From: Vanilla planifolia | Taxonomy: Eukaryota; Streptophyta; Magnoliopsida; Asparagales; Orchidaceae | Assembly: GCA_023846275.1 (NCBI GenBank) | Contig: CM043878.1 | Location: 9,121,501-9,185,500, forward strand | Direction: 5' to 3' | Length of the DNA: 64,000 nucleotides | Notes under the pieces: model-generated | Database searches by the model: none | What the model was told of the DNA's origin: nothing | The model's input: only the letters and a program-made list of their open reading frames with translations | Translations under genes and position numbers: made by a program | Part shown: one piece after another, positions 59,019-64,000 of the stretch | Numbering within the stretch: position 1 is the first letter of the stretch | Layout: each line of letters opens with the position of its first letter

Positions 59019-61707
59019 ATGCAGGTGGATACAGCAAGGAGCTCGCTCGCCGTTGTCTTACCTTCATCATGTGCTCAAGAACGCAGTCTTCTAAGCCTTC
59101 CTGCCGGACGCGGCGGCTTATGGTGTGGTCATCTGCGAAGCCGAATTCCTTCACTGCGTGCTGTCTGTACTCTCGATTCTCAACGCGTCGACGCACCTGT
59201 GGACGTGATAGGGATTGGAAGCAGGAGGGACTCTTTCATTGATTTCTGCTTAGCTTCACCAGCTGCTTCTACTTCTCGCTACAGATTCTGGTACGTCGAT
59301 TCTTTTTTGTAAGTATACGGGATTTCTTTTTTCTGTATTTTTCAATTTGTTCTCTTATTTAAGCTGCTGGAAAAATATATATATATATGTTAGTTTTCAC
59401 ATGGAGGTAATTTACTTGTTTATCCATTCATCTGCTGTATTTATACTGATTGTATCCGCAGTTCGTATTTCTTTTTGCGTTTGGAGTTTTGGTGCTCTGC
59501 ATTTCATTTTGGTGACACAATATTTATTCTAGGACTATCTATTCAAGAGATCCTACAAAGGTTCAATTACTGGAAAGGTGCCATAGTAAAGGTTCTCCCT
59601 TACATCCCGATCACACTAAATTTTTAAGGCTGTAAGTACATCTTGCTTTTTATCAGGAACGATTTAAGCATAAGTGACAATTATATCGAAATCACATTAC
59701 ATGTGCAAAGACTTTTCTCTTCATTTTGAGCTCCTCACTTATAACTATGTTTTTATGACCTAAAAGTTGAAACATAAAGGTAAAGATGCTTATAAAATGG
59801 CTGCCATTTTTAAAAGTTGAAGTTACTTCCATCTTCTAAGTTATAAAGCCAATCAAACTTTTATCTTCTAATTGGATCACATTGCCATTAGCCCGTTCAA
59901 TAGATTTTTCCAACCAATATTGGAACAAATTTAAGGAGCTGAGAGTGTGATTTGAATGCACGTTGGCACATTAGGGGTACTTGCTGATTTCTTGGCCTAG
60001 TTAATGCACGTTGTGTTCATGATATTTGTATATTCAACTATTCATTAATACGTGTACTCATAAAAATTAATTTAAATAAAGTGAATCATGGCTATTATCT
60101 GTCTATATATTAGATATCTATTTAAAGTATACAACTAAATATTAGATGTAAAGTAAAGGAGAAAGTCTTAGCTAAGTGGTTCATGGAAAGAAAAAGTTCA
60201 AATCACAATCATTTCTTTTTTCAAGATGCACTACTACTTTGTGTGGTTAATAATTATGATGATTTTTAATTTTTGTTAATAAAATTCACTCTTGTATATC
60301 ATGCATGATAGCTATTAATTTTTGTTAAGAAAATTCGCTCTTGAAAATTATATATGTTAATATGAAAATCTTCAGGATCATAGCCTTCCATTAGTGCATC
60401 AATTCTTGTTAAAACTTCTATTTTCTACCTTTTTTCTAAAACTAAGACTGATCCTTTGGAAGGCCATGCACAATCTCTAGATTATTCTATTGCTTGATAA
60501 AAACAACCAAAGATGTTGGGATCCATGGTATAAACTTATATATGTCATTGACAATTTGGGATTTAATGATAGTTATGAATGAATCATGAATTTTTCTACA
60601 ATATTGTTATTGTAGAAGTTCAACCTCTAGTTAATCCTGCATTTGAACCTACTATGTCCATTGTTGCTTGTTTTTATGTAATTGAGATCCTATTGAGTTT
60701 GGATTACCTTTGAAATTTCTATTTGATATACAAAATATAAATTCCATTTTTTATTTTGTATCCATAATGTGTTATTCTAACTTGTTATAATTTGACGGAT
60801 TTGATCTCACTTCCACTGCAAACATGGTATATCCTCATTAGGGATCATTTCGGCTACCACTTGAACAGATGAGCCTTCTATTAGGAACAATCAGTGTGAA
60901 TGCTTAATCCTCTTCTTATTTGGCAATCAAATATATTATTCTCCACTGATTGTAGATAATGAAATTTTTATAATTTCTTCAAGTTGCTGAGCTTGACTTA
61001 TTTTTTCCAAAGAGAGTTTGATGAGGGTTGAAAAACTATATCCTTCAGGACATAAAAAATAGATCATTATTCAATGTTAATGAGGGTTGACAAACTAATC
61101 TAGAGGGTGCTTTAGTGCAACCATTGTTGTTGTAACGCTTTGTCTATGGTTTTACTACTTTGCCTTTATTTTATGTGATTACTTAGTGAGGTAGTTTGTT
61201 TTTTTATTCTATACCCATTATATAAAGCTGAAAACTTGGTATTTTGCAACTTGTGGAGTTTCTAATGGCTATTAAAAAAGTTCATCTTTTGAAGCCCTTC
61301 TATTATATCAATATTTTTTCTTTTGATGTACGTTGGAAGCTTGTGTAATGGAGCTACTAAGAGCTCAAATTTTTCATTGATTCTCCCCACTAAACACTGA
61401 GGATTTGACACCTTTAGGGATACAAAAGTTAATGCAAAGTAGCCCTCGTGAGAGTTTTTGCCTCTGATCACTTGGAAAATAATTGAATAAATAATTACTA
61501 TATGACTTTAAAGATCTGCTCCACTTTGCTGTCCCCTGTATATATGATTCATGCATAAATTGTGGTTATTTCCCTTTTTTATTATTTTTGTTTTCTGGTA
61601 ATTTATATACTTCTAACTAATGATATCTTGTGTTTGTTTCAGATGCTTTTATCAGAGATATTGAATTACCACTATCAGTTCATTCAAGGAAATTGGTTGC
61701 CATTCTT
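59019..61707 (+). CDS. ARC3: ARC3-like FtsZ-related chloroplast division protein, 5' exons only
   Basis: ARC3 is a plastid stromal protein with a degenerate FtsZ-like domain that helps place the division ring. Exon 1 is 59019-59290 (ATG 59019), exon 2 59533-59591, and exon 3 61643 to about 61707. The phases join cleanly: FW|TIYSRDPTKVQLLERCHSK, then D|AFIRDIELPLSVHSRKLVAIL. The N-terminus is rich in Ser, Arg and Leu, as for a transit peptide. It precedes VDVIGIGSRRDSFIDFCLAS, which I associate with the first beta strand and nucleotide-fold region of ARC3. The family's following glycine-rich VASAGYG block was not found by 64.0 kb. The gene therefore continues beyond the window through a large intron, or is broken. 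Exon 3's donor (ctt|gttcgt) is a weak choice; the frame stays open further. Identification relies on memory of ARC3 sequences. Confidence 0.55.
59592..61642 (+). other. Intron 2 of the ARC3-like gene (2.05 kb)
   Basis: It runs from aaag|gttctc to gtttcag|atgc. A short direct duplication of tttttgttaataaaattcac lies near 60264 and 60313. No other feature seen. An alternative donor at 59632 (ct|gtaagt) looks stronger, but it would put exon 3 out of frame. Confidence 0.5.
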
Positions 61708-63069
61708 GTTCGTGAAATCATCTTTTTTCCTTATGTTTTGTTTCCATTTGTGATGAAGGCTGTCTTTTTTTTTTCTTTATATCTCATTATAGTAATTTTG
61801 TTTGCTCCAGCTCAATGCGTGGTATTGCTGATTTATGTTATGCTAAGCTAGCAAATTGCTTTTATAGATTTACATTTTCCAAAGCATGTTAGTTTCAAAC
61901 TGCTTGGAATGTATCATGTTTTTGTTGTGTTATCCAACCTATTGCTGAGTGATACATCCAAAGTAGATTTCCAATCTTGAATTTTCTGACTAATATTGAG
62001 TTGCACGTAAGGATAATTGGCAACGAGTCTGTCAATGCTATCTGGTCAAAGAAGTAAATTTTTGTGGCCTATGGTCATTTCATTTTTAAGGTGGTTTGAC
62101 TATTGTTTATTTTACAGTTTCAATATATCCTGCACATCAAGCTTAGTTACATAATATATGTTACTGTTGATATCTTATTGCAGTGCTAGTACCTAAAGAA
62201 AAAATTATGAAGAGAGATGCATGTTTCCTGAAATGAATTAATCATGCAAACTAGATATTGGCTACTTAATCCGGTTATGCCAATAATACGTGAGAGTATC
62301 AATGAAAAGATCTTAAGGCATCAGTACAGTTAGAATTACTATAAGTAAATAGATGGGTTGTGTTGTTCTTGAAGCATGACTTAAAGATCAAGATTCTGAT
62401 CCAGGTAGATTTGTAGACCATTTGCCAGAGCTATTGTTTTCTAATATTACAAGCCAATCTTATAATAGTTATCAATTTATGGCAATAGGATAAAAAAAAT
62501 GAAAAGTAAAAGAGATAAAATCAAATATTGATATTACATTGGACTTCAATTTAATAATTGATACAGGAAACATGTGTTCACATTCAAGCAGAACAGGATT
62601 TCTATCCAATTGCATTTCATTAAAAAACTACTTACGAGAAAGAAAATGACTCCCATCTATAAATAGGCTGCATACTCTGCTACCAATTAATTAACATACT
62701 GTGAAGCAATTCTTGAATTATTGCAAAATGTAATGCACATCCTGGCGTGTCATATGTTTCTGCAGTAATATGCAGTAAACTTTATCTTTGTACTATGATT
62801 GGCCTTGATGCCACAGGGACTACCATTTTGTAGTGCAGTCTGGTTGAATATGTGCTGGAACATATTTGAATGCATGCGAGAATAAACCTTAACACTTATA
62901 TTGTCACTTAGCTTTCTGATAATTACATAGGGATATACACACGAGATTAGAGTAACATCTATTCCATTAGAGTTGGAATAGCTACAGGAACAGCTATATG
63001 CACACTACTGGATCTCATTAAATTATTGATGTGATGGACATTGGTTAACATTTCAATACAAACTGAATG
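61708..63069 (+). other. Downstream intron sequence, nothing recognised
   Basis: Presumed intron of the ARC3-like gene. A possible LTR of the copia relic at the window end could lie in 62.4-63.0 kb (tatttatagatgggag on the - strand near 62650), but no terminal pair was identified. Confidence 0.4.
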
Positions 63070-64000
63070 TAGGGAGTCAAAGAGAAAGCTTGGAGCATGG
63101 ATAGTGAAATCTTTGTAACAGTAAAGTCTCCTTGAAGATATTAGCTATTTGATCTTTGGAGCAAATTTGTAGCTGCCATAGAGTAACATGTTCTCTAACA
63201 TCTGTATAATTTGAGCATTAGACACTATGTTTGTTGCAAGATGAATGGTTGATATCAAAAAGGGATGATAGGGCCAGGGGGATAGCCAATTTCACTAAAA
63301 GTATTTGCAATAGTGTTGGTCTTGATGGTAGTATTAGCTAGGCTCGTATATTCAGCTTTGATGCTTGAACAAAAATCTGCCTTTTTATGTTTGGAGGGCA
63401 TTAAGAAATGAGATTGGAGCCTAGATATATAACAGATGTACCAATAGAACGATGATTGGAGGACTCACGCATTCAGCATCTGAGTATGCATTGATAACAA
63501 AGATGATTTTGTAATTTGCACACTATATGAGATAGTGCTTTTGGAATATCTATGCAATCACTTGATGATCGTCCAATACTAATCTATTGAAGTATTCATA
63601 TATTGACAAAAGAAGTTAACCAAGAAAGAGGTACATGAATGAATTGATTTGAGCTATTGTAAAGCGCCCACAATACTCCTTTGTTCAACGGAGGAAGATA
63701 AAGGAAATCCAAAAGATGGAATAGGAGAAGTTGTTGCTATGGGAGAATGTATTGGTTGGGCGTCTGTCTATTCTAGCATTTCAAGAATTGTGGCATGCAG
63801 TTATCTTAAGTAGAATGCTATTGGTTTGCAAATGAACTTCAATTTTATAAAATTAGTTTTTAAGGGTTTAAAGTTCTTCGTTGAAAATTTTGGGGTAAAA
63901 ATTGCAAGAAATTTGAAAAGGGTGTGGTTGATGAACTGGTAATTATAATTTCATCGTATAAATAAGATATAGAATAGTTTGTTGTTTTTTGAATGAATAG
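63070..64000 (-). mobile_element. Decayed Ty1/copia reverse transcriptase/RNase H end
   Basis: The - strand read from the window edge gives copia blocks in order. A degenerate YVDDI region (EIIITSSS, about 63.94 kb) comes first, then SIVGALQ (about 63.68 kb) and YSDAE (about 63.49 kb). LGSNLISW-like and SSIKAEYTSLANTT follow (about 63.33-63.43 kb), then IANIFKETLLLQRFHYPCS (about 63.09-63.15 kb). Stops and frameshifts throughout make it a pseudogene. The rest of the element lies beyond the right edge. It sits antisense within the presumed ARC3-like intron. Confidence 0.75.

Noticed and set aside
59592..59631. Longer version of ARC3-like exon 2 ending at ct|gtaagt
   Set aside because: The donor is stronger, but joining to the 61643 acceptor then hits a stop. 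The shorter end at 59591 gives an open, family-like junction.

Overview
This is nuclear DNA from a flowering plant. It is AT-rich, with GT-AG spliced genes, introns from 84 bp to about 8.1 kb, long AT microsatellites, several layers of decayed LTR retrotransposons and one fresh GC-rich LTR insertion. The GC-rich coding exons (18.7-19.4 kb, 32.0-32.5 kb, 59.0-59.3 kb) set in AT-rich introns hint at a non-grass monocot, but this is a weak inference.

Layout. (1) 6.6-19.4 kb, + strand: the C-terminal half of a plant XRN-type 5'-3' exoribonuclease in ten visible exons, with an 8,075-bp intron inside the conserved region; the 5' exons were not found and are probably upstream of the window. (2) 21.5-31.6 kb, + strand: a complete six-exon membrane-anchored GH9 endo-1,4-beta-glucanase (524 aa), whose third intron carries an antisense, decayed Ty1/copia element. 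(3) 32.0-32.5 kb, - strand: a single-exon gene for a small, probably plastid-targeted membrane protein of unknown function. (4) 32.9-40.1 kb, - strand: a complete 13-exon E2F transcription factor (399 aa) with unusual substitutions in its DNA-binding domain. (5) 42.0-45.1 kb: a 3.1-kb solo LTR with a perfect 5-bp target-site duplication. (6) 45.1-58.9 kb: a gene-free desert with minisatellites, microsatellites, a Ty3/gypsy-like relic and two clusters of an approximately 345-bp-period repeat that looks like a TRIM retrotransposon (terminal repeats, tRNA-Met-type primer site, very short interior). The first cluster is head-to-head. (7) From 59.0 kb, + strand: the first exons of a gene resembling the chloroplast-division gene ARC3. 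A minus-strand Ty1/copia RT/RNase H relic lies at 63.1-64.0 kb and runs off the window.

The genes are housekeeping functions (RNA decay, cell wall, cell cycle, plastid) and do not form an operon-like unit. One possible regulatory link is a canonical E2F site (TTTTCGCGCC on the - strand) about 0.4 kb upstream of the glucanase start, in a window that also encodes an E2F. All exon models were built by eye from splice sites, reading phase and family motifs remembered from protein families; no database or computation was used. The most unusual structure is the TRIM-like inverted array at 51.9-53.2 kb.
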